Positions 46,717-54,299 are shown, counted from the stretch's first letter. The stretch: 64,000 nucleotides of DNA from JAHIKV01 sp963733145 (GCA_963733145.1 CAVTCJ010000013.1:434001-498000); one strand, 5' to 3'. The notes: generated by a model not told the origin, from the letters alone. Program-made: numbers and translations.

Positions 46717-47555
46717 ATGCCAGAAATTACCGCGGCGGCCGTCAAATCACTGCGCGAGTTGACCGGGCTGCCGATGATGGACTGCAAAAAGGCCCTGCAA
46801 GAGACGGGCGGCGACGCCGGCAAAGCGGTCGAGCTGCTCCGCAAGAGCGGGGCGAAACTGATGGAAAAACGCTCTGGCCGGGCAACCTCTTCCGGGCGAA
46901 TCGCCATCTACATCTCGCCCGACGGCGGTCGGGCGGCGATGGTCGACCTCCGCTGCGAGAGCACCCGGTGGCCGCCAACGACGAGTTCATTCAACTGGCC
47001 AACGATCTGGCCCAGCAATTGGCCGAGGGCCCCGGCGCCGCGACGCCCGACGAGTTGCTCGACCAGCCTTCGCCCAGCGGCAAGGCCGCGACGCTCCGCC
47101 GGCAGTTCGACGATCTGGTGAACCGCATTCGCGAGGTGTTCCGGCTCGAGCGGATCGTGCGGATCGACGGACCGGCGGGCGGATACGCCCATCATAACGC
47201 CGCGGCCGCCGTGCTGCTGCAATTCGAGGGCGACGGGGGCGAGCTGGCCCGCGATATTTGCATGCACGTCGCCGCCTTGCGGCCGCGGGTCCTCCGCCGC
47301 GACGAGTTGAACCCGGCCGAAGTCGAGAAGGAGCGGGAAATCCTGGCCGAGATCTCGCGGAAGGAAGGCAAGCCGGAAAACATCGTCGTCAAAATGGTCG
47401 AGGGGCGCATGCGGGACTATTACGCCACGCACTGCCTCGAAGACCAGCCGATCGCCAACGAAATGAAGTTCGGCAAGAAATCGGTCGGCGCGGTGGCCAA
47501 AGAGGCCGGCATGAAGCTGAAACGCTTCGTCCACTGGGAATTGCCCAAGGAATAG
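46717..47555 (+). CDS. tsf: Elongation factor Ts (one frameshift)
   Basis: About 279 residues if repaired. It exchanges GDP for GTP on EF-Tu. The N-terminal UBA-like domain PEITAAAVKSLRELTGLPMMDCKKALQETGGDAGKAVELLRKSG is canonical. The first frame continues to MVDLRCES near 46955; after one indel in a CACCC run near 46960 the second frame resumes with VAANDEFIQLANDLAQQLA and continues to the C-terminal EMKFGKKSVGAVAKEAGMKLKRFVHWELPKE. The gene is essential in most bacteria and everything else is conserved, so a sequence error is likely. The last codons (LPKE-stop) are duplicated 126 bp downstream. Confidence 0.93.
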
Positions 47556-47681
47556 TGAGTAGGGTTGGATCAGCGCCGCATCGTTTAGCAGCCGAAGGCA
47601 CGGCGATGTAGCGTCGGCGATGGCCGTCGTGCTCGACGGCCGCTAAACATTGAGAGCGGGCGGGAATTGCCCAAGGAGTAG
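47536..47681. repeat. R8-type palindrome flanked by 20-bp direct repeats between tsf and pyrH
   Basis: GGGAATTGCCCAAGGAATAG (47536-47555, the end of tsf with its stop) and GGGAATTGCCCAAGGAGTAG (47662-47681) differ at one base. Between them lie 106 bp with a degenerate R8 palindrome (GTTTAGCAGCCG ... CGGCCGCTAAAC, about 47583-47648). The second copy supplies AAGGAG, the SD of pyrH. Confidence 0.9.
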
Positions 47682-47687
47682 TTTGAC

Positions 47688-48431
47688 ATGGCAGAAGACG
47701 CGCAATCGAACGGGGCGCCGAAATATCGCCGCGTGGTGTTGAAGATTTCCGGCGAAGGGTTCATGCACCCGGGCGAGCGGGGGATTGCCATGGATTCGGT
47801 GCTGCACATCGCCCGGCAGACGCTCAGCGCCGCCCAGCACGGAGTGCGGATCGCCATCGTCATCGGCGGGGGGAACATCCTCCGCGGGGCGCAGTTCACC
47901 TCGGGCAATTCGTGCGTCCACGAGGCGACCGCCCATTACATGGGCATGCTGGCCACGATGATCAACGGACTGGCCCTGCAGGACGCGCTCGAGTCGCTGG
48001 GCTGCGATACGCGGCTGATGACCGCCGTGCGGACCGACGGCGTGGCCGAGCCGTACATCCGCCGCCGGGCGCGGCGGCACCTGGAAAAAGGCCGCATCGT
48101 GATCCTCGCCGGCGGAACGGGCAGCCCCTTCGTCACCACCGACACCGCCGCGGCGCAGCGGGCGCTGGAACTCGACGCCGAAATCCTCTTAAAGGCCACC
48201 CGCGTCGACGGCGTGTTCAGCGACGATCCCGAGAAAAACCCCCACGCCGTCCTCTACAGCGAATTGAGCTACGACGACGTCCGCCGGCAAAACCTGCGGG
48301 TGATGGACCACGAAGCGATCACCAAGTGCGCCGAGTACAACATGCCCATCCTGGTGTTCAACTTCCGCAAGGAAGGAAACATCGAAAACGCCGTGCTCGG
48401 ACAGCGGATTGGTACGTTGATTCACGAATGA
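47688..48431 (+). CDS. pyrH: UMP kinase
   Basis: 247 residues. It phosphorylates UMP to UDP as a hexamer, regulated by GTP and UTP. YRRVVLKISGEGFM (nucleotide-binding start), VIGGGNILRGAQFT, TAHYMGMLATMINGLALQDALES, and the uridylate kinase region GTGSPFVTTDTAAAQRALEL with LLKATRVDGVFSDDPEKNP are all present in order. The start ATG 47688 is served by an AAGGAG SD that belongs to a 20-bp duplicate of the tsf 3' end. Followed by a heptad-repeat spacer and frr. Confidence 0.96.
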   Translation: MAEDAQSNGAPKYRRVVLKISGEGFMHPGERGIAMDSVLHIARQTLSAAQHGVRIAIVIGGGNILRGAQFTSGNSCVHEATAHYMGMLATMINGLALQDALESLGCDTRLMTAVRTDGVAEPYIRRRARRHLEKGRIVILAGGTGSPFVTTDTAAAQRALELDAEILLKATRVDGVFSDDPEKNPHAVLYSELSYDDVRRQNLRVMDHEAITKCAEYNMPILVFNFRKEGNIENAVLGQRIGTLIHE

Positions 48432-48436
48432 TGGAA

Positions 48437-48547
48437 GGTCTTAGGTCTTAGGTCTTAGGACTTAGGTCTTAGCAAAAGCGCGAAACCCAAGACCCAAGAC
48501 CCAAGACCTAAGACCTACGACCTAAGACCCAAAACCTAAGGTCCAAC
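48437..48547. repeat. R9 heptad palindrome abutting the frr start
   Basis: Five GGTCTTA-type heptads (48437-48471), a short loop (GCAAAAGCGCGAA), then eight ACCYAAG-type heptads (48485-48540) and GTCCAAC directly before ATG 48548. The array fills the pyrH-frr spacer and leaves no normal SD for frr. Confidence 0.93.
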
Positions 48548-49108
48548 ATGTCCACCGACGAAATCCTGCTCGACGTTGAAGAGCGGATGGAGAAGGCCAT
48601 CCGCAAACTGAAAGAGGACCTGGCCGGAATCCGCACGGGCCGGGCCAATCCGGCCCTGGTCGATTCGCTGCGGGTCGAGGTCTACGGCTCCGCCGTGCCG
48701 ATCAAACAGGTGGCCTCGGTCGGCGCTCCCGAGCCGAACCAGATCGTCATTCGCCCCTACGATCCCGGCACGCTGAAGGACATCGAAAAGGCGATCCTGG
48801 CCAGCGACCTGGGGCTGAATCCGCAGAACGACGGCCGCATCATCCGGCTGGGCATCCCGCCGCTGTCGACCGAGGTCCGCCGCAAGATGGTCGGCCGGGT
48901 GAAGGAACTGGCCGAGGAGACCAAGGTCGCCCTGCGCAACGTCCGCCGCGACGGCAACAAGCAGGCCGACACCGGCGAGAAGGACAAGGATTTCTCCGAG
49001 GACGACCGCGATCAGGTCAAGGAAGAAATCCAGGACCTCATCAAGACCTACGAATCGCAGGCCACGGAACTGGCCAAGGCGCGGGAGAAAGAGGTGATGG
49101 AGGAGTAG
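48548..49108 (+). CDS. frr: Ribosome recycling factor
   Basis: 186 residues. With EF-G it splits post-termination ribosomes. EERMEKAIRKLKEDLAGIRTGRANPALVDSLRVEVYGSAVPIKQVASV is canonical. PEPNQIVIRPYDPGTLKDIEKAILASDLGLNPQNDGRIIRLGIPPLSTEVRRKMV and the C-terminal helical hairpin (KQADTGEKDKDFSEDDRDQVKEEIQDL) complete the two-domain fold. The ATG is directly preceded by heptad repeats rather than an SD, so translation initiation may be unusual or coupled to a structured leader. Confidence 0.96.
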   Translation: MSTDEILLDVEERMEKAIRKLKEDLAGIRTGRANPALVDSLRVEVYGSAVPIKQVASVGAPEPNQIVIRPYDPGTLKDIEKAILASDLGLNPQNDGRIIRLGIPPLSTEVRRKMVGRVKELAEETKVALRNVRRDGNKQADTGEKDKDFSEDDRDQVKEEIQDLIKTYESQATELAKAREKEVMEE

Positions 49109-49158
49109 CCCGCCCTTCTCGCCGCACATGCGATAATCAACACGAATTGTCCCACACC

Positions 49159-49213
49159 AGCCCGAAGCGCAAGCGAGGGATGGAACGAGTCGCCCTCGCT
49201 TGCGCATCGGGCT
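49159..49213. repeat. Palindromic repeat R16 (AGCCCGAAGCGCAAGCGAGG)
   Basis: AGCCCGAAGCGCAAGCGAGGG (49159-49179) and its near complement (49193-49213) form a 21-bp stem with a 13-nt loop, 50 bp after frr. Confidence 0.9.
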
Positions 49214-49282
49214 AGTGTACGGTCGGCGGCAAATGCGAGTTGAACGATTTCGGCTTGACTGCCGATTTCCGCGCCGGCAGGG

Positions 49283-49396
49283 AAAATGAAAAGGGCCGCG
49301 ATCGCGGCATAAAGCCTTGGCCGGTCGCGGCCCACATGTCTCGCCCCGAGTTCGTAAGCCGTTAGGTTTGGTCTCGGGGAGGAAGAGACAGCTACC
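49283..49396 (-). ncRNA. Putative small RNA gene, copy A
   Basis: Read on the minus strand: a promoter (TGGACG, 16 bp, TATAAT), then a transcript starting about GGTAGCTGTCTC at 49396. A first stem pairs TGTCTC with GAGACA around an internal CCCCGAG/CTCGGGG stem. A second GC-rich stem (GGGCCGCGA ... TCGCGGCCC) is followed by TTTTCATTTT, a rho-independent terminator. No ORF is apparent. A second element with the same 5' sequence, the same two-stem plan and the same terminator stem lies at 49557-49640. The pyrimidine-rich CTCTTCC segment could pair with SD sequences. Not matched to a known RNA family. Confidence 0.55.
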
Positions 49397-49399
49397 ATT

Positions 49400-49427
49400 A
49401 TTATACTTGCGTGTTTCATGCCGTCCA
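49400..49427 (-). promoter_or_regulatory. Predicted sigma-70-type promoter of small RNA copy A
   Basis: On the minus strand TGGACG (49422-49427) and TATAAT (49400-49405) are 16 bp apart. The -10 is a perfect consensus in a GC-rich genome and ends 4 nt before the conserved 5' end of the small RNA. Confidence 0.5.
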
Positions 49428-49458
49428 CCATCTTTTAGTGGGGGTGCGTCGCAGGAGT

Positions 49459-49531
49459 GGAGAGGTCCATGTTTTCGGTCCGCCGTTTGTCGAAAATTGG
49501 GCCAATTAGCCGAAAAATGGACCCGTCCCCT
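49459..49531. repeat. R2 half element (hairpin A) between the two small RNA genes
   Basis: GGAGAGGTCCATGTTTTCGG ... CCGAAAAATGGACCCGTCCC, hairpin A of R2, without terminal GTAAC ends. It lies in the gap between small RNA copies A and B. Confidence 0.85.
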
Positions 49532-49556
49532 ATCGGGTGCAGGGCATTTCCGCAGG

Positions 49557-49640
49557 AAAAAAACAGGGCCGCGAGCCGGTTTTTCAACCAGCCGCGGCCC
49601 ATTTTGTCTCAGTCCAAATATGTGGAAGGAGACAGTTACC
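49557..49640 (-). ncRNA. Putative small RNA gene, copy B
   Basis: Minus strand: TTGCAA (49667-49672), 15 bp, TATACT (49646-49651), then a transcript starting near GGTAACTGTCTCCTTCC at 49640. TGTCTC pairs with GAGACA. A second stem GGGCCGCGGCTGGTT ... AACCGGCTCGCGGCCC precedes TGTTTTTTTT, a textbook terminator. The whole unit is about 84 nt. The loop-proximal CTCCTTCC is complementary to GGAAGGAG-type SD sites. It shares its 5' end, stem arrangement and terminator stem with copy A but has a shorter first stem. Confidence 0.6.
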
Positions 49641-49846
49641 GGGGAAGTATAGCCCATCGGATCATATTGCAACACCGTCGCGGGGGCCGCGATTCGGAAT
49701 TAGATGGCCGGGATCGCGACGACGTGAAGCGAATTGCGTCGCAAAGCCGCGACCGTTGTCGCGTGTTGGCCGGACGGGTGGCGCGCGAACCCAGCACCGT
49801 CGCCGCTGGCTCGGCTAATGCTTCCCGGAATAAAGTAGAGTTTCCC

Positions 49847-51147
49847 ATGCCCCGGATTCTCGAAATCAACCGGATCGAAGACCTGGCCCAATTCGGCCCC
49901 GACTGGGCGGCTCTGCTCGATCGGACCGCGGGGGCGTCGTTTTTCCAATCGCTCCCCTGGCTGGAGGCATATTGGCGGCATTTCGCCGCCGGGCAAACCC
50001 TCCGCGTGCTGGTCGGAATGGCCGACGGCCGCCCGACGGGCATACTGCCGCTGGTCGTGCGGCCCGAGAAGACGAAACTCGGCCGGCTCCGCGTCCTCAC
50101 CTATCCGCTGCACGATTGGGGTTCATTCTACGGTCCCATCGGACCCGACCGGGCCGCGATTCTCCGCGCCGGCCTGGAACACGTCCGCCGCACGCGGCGC
50201 GACTGGGACGTCCTGGATCTGCGCTGGCAAGGGGCCATCGGCGCCGAGCCGCTGGATACGCGCGGGGCGATGATCGACGCCGGCTTTCAGGCCTATCCGA
50301 CCGTCTGGAACCGCACCTCGATCGTCGATCTCGACGGCACGTGGGAGGCGTACTGGTCGGCGCGGAAGGGGGCCTGGCTGCGGCGCTTCCGCCACGACGA
50401 GCGGAAACTTGCCGAGCAGGGCGCGTTGACTTACGCGCGTTACCGTCCGGCCGGTCTATTGGAACAACCGCTCGAGTTAGGCTCGTTGGGTGCCGACTGC
50501 TGGCTTGTCCAGCAGTGTGGGGAACACTGCTGGACAAGCCAGCAGTGGCCACCCGTGCGCTGGAACTAGACGACGGCGCGCCCCGCTGGGACCTGTACGA
50601 CGCCTGCGAAAATCTCGCCCGGCAAAGTTGGCAGTCCGAGGCGACCGACGGCACCACACTCTCGGACGAGCCGGTCCGCGAATTTTTCCGCGAGGTCCAT
50701 GCAGCCGCCGCCGCGGCCGGCGCGGTCGATCTGAACCTGTTGCTGCTGGGCGGAAAGCCCGTCGCGTTCATCTACGGCTATCACTGGCGGGGCTACGTTT
50801 ACGGCCTGCGGCGGGGCTACGACGCGCGGCAGACGCGCGACGGGGCGGGAAACGTGCTCCTGGCCTACACCCTCCGCGACAGCTTCGCCCGCGGCGACCG
50901 GATTTACGACATGGGCGTCGGCTCGCCGGAAAGCAAGCGGCGTTTTCAGACGCGGACGGTCCCCATTATGCGTTACAGCCACTTCCCGCCGCTTAGCCCG
51001 CGGGCGCAGATTCTGCGGCTGCGGCGCTGGTGGCAGGGGCGGCGACTTGCGCTCCGCCGTTTAGCCCCAATCATCACAATGCCGCTACAATTACCGTCGT
51101 TCATCGCGGTCGGCCGCGATCAGGGCGGCGCGGCCGGCACGCGATGA
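49847..51147 (+). pseudogene. GNAT/FemAB-like acetyltransferase broken by an R5 palindrome
   Basis: About 430 codons in two frames. Part 1 (49847 to about 50488): LEINRIEDLAQFGPDWAALLDRTAGASFFQSLPWLEAYWRHFAAGQTLRVLVG and YPLHDWGSFYGPIGPDRAAIL, typical of the BioF2-like acetyltransferases (Acetyltransf_6). Part 2 (about 50556-51147): LELDDGAPRWDLYDACENLARQSWQ, then VDLNLLLLGGKPVAFIYGYHWRGYVYGLRRGYD, the C-terminal GNAT-like domain. The palindrome at 50488-50554 lies exactly at the junction and shifts the frame, so part 1 ends ...DCWLVQQCGEHCWTSQQW. This looks like a real insertion, although an indel error near it cannot be excluded. Confidence 0.75.
50488..50554. repeat. R5 palindrome inserted in the acetyltransferase gene
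   Basis: GGGTGCCGACTGCTGGCTTG ... CAAGCCAGCAGTGGCCACCC, the same family as 37657-37735 and 56274-56355. The arms are about 28 bp and the loop is short (GTGGGGAA). Confidence 0.93.
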
Positions 51148-51200
51148 ACTTGTTTGCCGGAAAGGTCGGCGAGGGGAGTCGCCTCCTACAGTTCCCGCCG

Positions 51201-51446
51201 TTATTGATGCGCTACGGGCGCGGACATGACCGCGGGCGCTCCGCAGGCGCCGCCGCAGGGATCGCCGCACGGCACGCCGCACGATTCTTCGCACGGATCG
51301 ACGATCATCACCTGCTGCGCGGGGGCGGCGTTTCGCTCGGGGTGGAAGCGGGAGTTCCAGGCGTATCGCCAGCACTCACCGATGCGGCAGCCGCTTGCGG
51401 CCCCGAGCAATACAACAAATACTGTTAGAATCAGAAGTCTCTTCAT
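51201..51446 (-). CDS. Small Cys-rich lipoprotein
   Basis: 81 residues. The lipoprotein signal MKRLLILTVFVVLLGAASGC has a lipobox (LGAASGC), with Cys 20 as the probable lipidation site. RIGECWRYAWNSRFHP follows, then a Cys/Gly-rich tail (DPCEESCGVPCGDPCGGACGAP) with six cysteines in a regular CxxxC/CxxPC pattern. The tail could bind metal or be cross-linked. It lies 43 bp downstream of a second, shorter lipoprotein with the same signal on the same strand. Envelope location inferred, function unknown. Confidence 0.75.
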   Translation of the reverse strand: MKRLLILTVFVVLLGAASGCRIGECWRYAWNSRFHPERNAAPAQQVMIVDPCEESCGVPCGDPCGGACGAPAVMSAPVAHQ

Positions 51447-51468
51447 GTTTGGCCTCTTCTACCGATCA

Positions 51469-51689
51469 TCACGAGGGCGCGTAGGTGGTTACCGGCCCGG
51501 GCACCACGGCCCCCGGAGCGCCGAACAGGGGTCGCAGGGACTGGACGGCGGGCAGACGGTCGGGCAGGTTACCGCCGGCGGCGGGCAGGACTGAGTCGCC
51601 GGACCGCGCCACAGACAGTTCCAAAACCGGCATCCCGACACGCCGAGAACCAGCGTCCCTACAGCCGTTAATATCAACAGCCTCTTCAT
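51469..51689 (-). CDS. Second small Cys-rich lipoprotein (one frameshift)
   Basis: About 73 residues. The signal MKRLLILTAVGTLVLGVSGC matches the neighbour's (51201-51446) in its first eight residues and lipobox. RFWNCLWRGPATQSCPPPAVTCPTVCPPSSPCDPC follows, a Cys/Pro-rich stretch. The frame then shifts near 51530; the alternative frame ends FGAPGAVVPGPVTTYAPS with a stop at 51469, which looks like the true C-terminus. The two genes are probably tandem paralogues. Confidence 0.65.
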
Positions 51690-51920
51690 TTCTGGAATCT
51701 CCCATCGAAATGGTTACGTTCCTGAGCAATACTCTTTGCCAGGAAACTCTACACCAGGATTGACGATGTGCAAATGCAACGGTTGCGTTTTTTGGGAAAC
51801 ATTCTGTTGCCCGATTGCCACCGCGCGCGTTGTGTGTATGCTACACTTGCTTGAGGATCGGGCAAAGTTTACGCTCCGTCGCGGTTGCTCCGATCCGGCA
51901 ATCTGTGTAGGCGCATTGGA

Positions 51921-53036
51921 ATGACGTTCAAAATGACGAAGTGCGTAGGGTGGGACAAGCGCAGCGCGGTCCCACCATATTTTGTCCCCTCGCCCTATGG
52001 GAGAGGGGCCGGGGGTGAGGGCAGACCCCTTCAGACAACACCAAACTTGTTCCGGAACGGTCGCCTGGTGGGACCGCGCTGCGCTTGTCCCACCCTACGT
52101 TTACGGCGAGTCCCCGTAGTTCCCATTGTCCTCTTCGCGCTGGCCTTGCTCTTTGCCATCGCCGCGCGTGCCGGCGAGCGGCCGGAGGACGTTTGGGTGG
52201 TGAGCACGCGCTGCGCCCGCGCTGCGGCCCGTTGCAGTCGGCCCCCGAAGGCATCCGCTACTGGCGGTTGCAGGACGATTGCCGCTTGGAGCAGGCCGAG
52301 GCGGCGGACTTTCAGGCCGACGGCACGTCGCCGACCGTCGTCTTCATCCACGGCAACGACACCGACGCCTGTCAGGCGGTGACGAAAGGCATGTATGCCT
52401 ACCGCTCGATCCGCGGGGCGGTCGGCGATCGGGCGTTCCGCTACGTGATCTGGTCCTGGCCCGCCGAGCGGGTCTGCCGCCGGAACCGCAACGACGTCCC
52501 CTTGAAGGCCGCGTTCTGCGACGTGGAGAGCTATTATCTGGCCGCCTGGCTGAACACGCTGCCCACGGGGACGAAAGTCGGTCTGGCGGGGCACAGCTTC
52601 GGACCGCGGATCATCGCCGGCGCCGCCCATCTGCTGGCCGGCGGCGAAATCTCGGGCCGGCAACTCCCCGCCGAAACGGTCGCCGCCTGGAAGTCGGGCA
52701 AGCGGAACCCGCTCCGCGCCGTGCTGCTGGCGGCCGCCGTCGACGCCGGCAGTTTCGCCCCCTGCGGACGGAGCAGCCGGCGCCTCTCGATGCTGGAGAA
52801 GGTTTTGATTACCGAAAACGGCTGCGATCGGAGTGTTGCGCTGGTATCCCTGGCTATACGGCCGCGGCGGGCCGGAAGCGATGGGTTTCGTCGGCCCGTG
52901 CTGCGTCGACGAGCCGGCAAAAGTCGAGGTCATCGACGTAAGCTGCACGGTCGGCAGGCCCCACGATTGGCGCTGTTATTGCTCGGCCGAAGCCGTGGTC
53001 GATCGCTGGGCGGAGTACACGTTTCTCGACGAATAG
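51921..53036 (+). CDS. Alpha/beta-hydrolase-like secreted protein with nested repeats in its N-terminus (frameshifts)
   Basis: About 370 codons. The start MTFKMTKC (ATG 51921) is followed by about 52 residues encoded by the nested R1/R10 repeat (51945-52098), then a hydrophobic signal core (VPVVPIVLFALALLFAIAARAGE). After a shift near 52215 the main frame gives SAPEGIRYWRLQDDCRLEQAEAADF, PTVVFIHGNDTDACQAVTKGMYAYRSI, YVIWSWPAERVCR and VGLAGHSFGPRIIAGAAHLL, the nucleophile elbow GHSFG of the hydrolase fold. A second shift near 52835 restores WYPWLYGRGGPEAMGFVGPCC ... DRWAEYTFLDE. Serine hydrolase, substrate unknown. Two indels suggest sequence error or decay. Confidence 0.65.
51945..52098. repeat. 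R1 palindrome with an R10 repeat nested in its loop
   Basis: Outer arms: GTAGGGTGGGACAAGCGCAG ... from 51945 and its complement ending CTTGTCCCACCCTAC at 52098. The loop is enlarged to about 90 bp by an R10 unit (CCCCTCGCCCTATGGGAGAGGGGCCGG... at 51985-52022) and unique sequence. The frame of the hydrolase gene is open through all of it. Confidence 0.9.
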
Positions 53037-53065
53037 AATTGCTCGATGTCGGCGGAAGCGCACTC

Positions 53066-53147
53066 GTTTAGCCCCCGCGTCCACGCGGGGAGAATGTCGT
53101 TGCATTTTCATCGCGCACCGCACCCCGCGTGGACGCGGGGGCTAAAC
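53066..53147. repeat. Palindromic repeat R7 (GTTTAGCCCCCGCGTCCACG)
   Basis: GTTTAGCCCCCGCGTCCACGCGGGG at the left and CCCCGCGTGGACGCGGGGGCTAAAC at the right, loop about 32 nt. A complex copy lies at 54300-54426, so this family brackets the decarboxylase-like gene. Confidence 0.95.
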
Positions 53148-53169
53148 GGGTTATGTACTGAAAATACAT

Positions 53170-54168
53170 TCATCCACGGCACGGCTCGGTATATTCGTCG
53201 AGCAGCCGCAAGTAGGTGCGATACTGTTCGAGCGAGACGCCCGGCGGGGTTTGGTGGTCGACGCTGGGAATGAATCCGCCGGAGCGCATCAGCGGCAGCG
53301 AGCCGCTCGAACTCGGCGCGGACGGCCGCCTCGCCGCGGTTCATCACCATCTTGTCGAAGTGCCCGACCATGCGGACCTGCGGGAACAAGCTTGCGAAGG
53401 GCCATGCCGTCCACGCCGGCCTGCCGTTCCAGCGGCAGCACGCCGTGAATCCCTTCGCGCATCAGCCAGGGGACCATCCGGGTGACGTCGCCGTCGGTAT
53501 CGACGAGCGACCGTGGCCCCCAGTTCCCGCAGCCGCGGCACGATTTGCCGATAGTACGGGGCGATGAACTCGTCGAAGTGCCGCTCGGAGATCATCGGGC
53601 CGTTGTTGTACGACATGTCCTCGGCGATCGTGGCGAACGTGGGCCGGCACACCTTCGCCACCCGCTCGATGATGCTCAGATTGAAGTCCGTCAGGTCCTG
53701 GTTGATCCGGTGGATCAGCTCCGGCTGGTCGTAGAGGGCCAGGCTGACCTTGGTGAAGCCCATCAGCGTGCGCGGGAACCAGAAATAGCCTTCCAGCGTG
53801 ATCCAGACGACGGCCTCGCCGCGCTGCTGCAGCGCCGCCCAGGGCCGCATCGACTCGATGGCCGCGGCCGTGATCGGGAAAGAACTCCGGCCGCAGCCGC
53901 AGGTAGTCGTCCATGTTCGAGACGATGCCCTCGACGTGGTGCTGCACGGCCTCGATCGTCGGATCGGTGGTCGAAAACCAGAACTGCTGGTAGGGGTCCA
54001 GGCCGAAGTATTGGGCGATGTCGAACACCGATCTCCAGCCGGCCGGGCAGACCCTCGCTGCTTCCAGCGGTCGATGGTCTTGTCCCACCACATGGCCCAT
54101 TCCCAACGCGGCAGCCGATCGACCGGCTGAAAATCCATCAGGGCCCGGAATCGTTCGACGTGGTTCAC
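53170..54168 (-). CDS. Uroporphyrinogen-decarboxylase-like protein (several frameshifts)
   Basis: About 330 codons from GTG 54168 (AGGAAG upstream). Segments in changing frames read: NHVERFRALMDFQPVDRLPRWEWAMWWDKTIDRW; FDIAQYFGLDPYQQFWFSTTDPTIEAVQHHVEGIVSNMDDYLRLRPEFFP; ESMRPWAALQQRGEAVVWITLEGYFWFPRTLMGF; TFATIAEDMSYNNGPMISERHFDEFIAPYYRQIVPRLRELG; VDTDGDVTRMVPWLMREGIHGVLPLE; and the end LPLMRSGGFIPSVDHQTPPGVSLEQYRTYLRLLDEY. This is the URO-D superfamily fold in the planctomycete/bacterial methyltransferase-like branch, not haem HemE. About five shifts (near 53275, 53395, 53505, 53870, 54055) are more than errors alone would predict elsewhere, so decay is possible. Confidence 0.7.
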
Positions 54169-54299
54169 GGCTTCCTCCGCATCAAGGCTCGCGGCAAATC
54201 GGACGGCGCTATCCGACCGACGATTAAAGCGGTATATTAGCATGAATACGGTGTGTTTTCCACACGCGTATGGGACATGTGCGATTGCGAACGATCATT

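Noticed and set aside
53170..54168. Haem-biosynthesis HemE
   Set aside because: It belongs to the wider URO-D superfamily but lacks the typical HemE N-terminal RQAGR motif.
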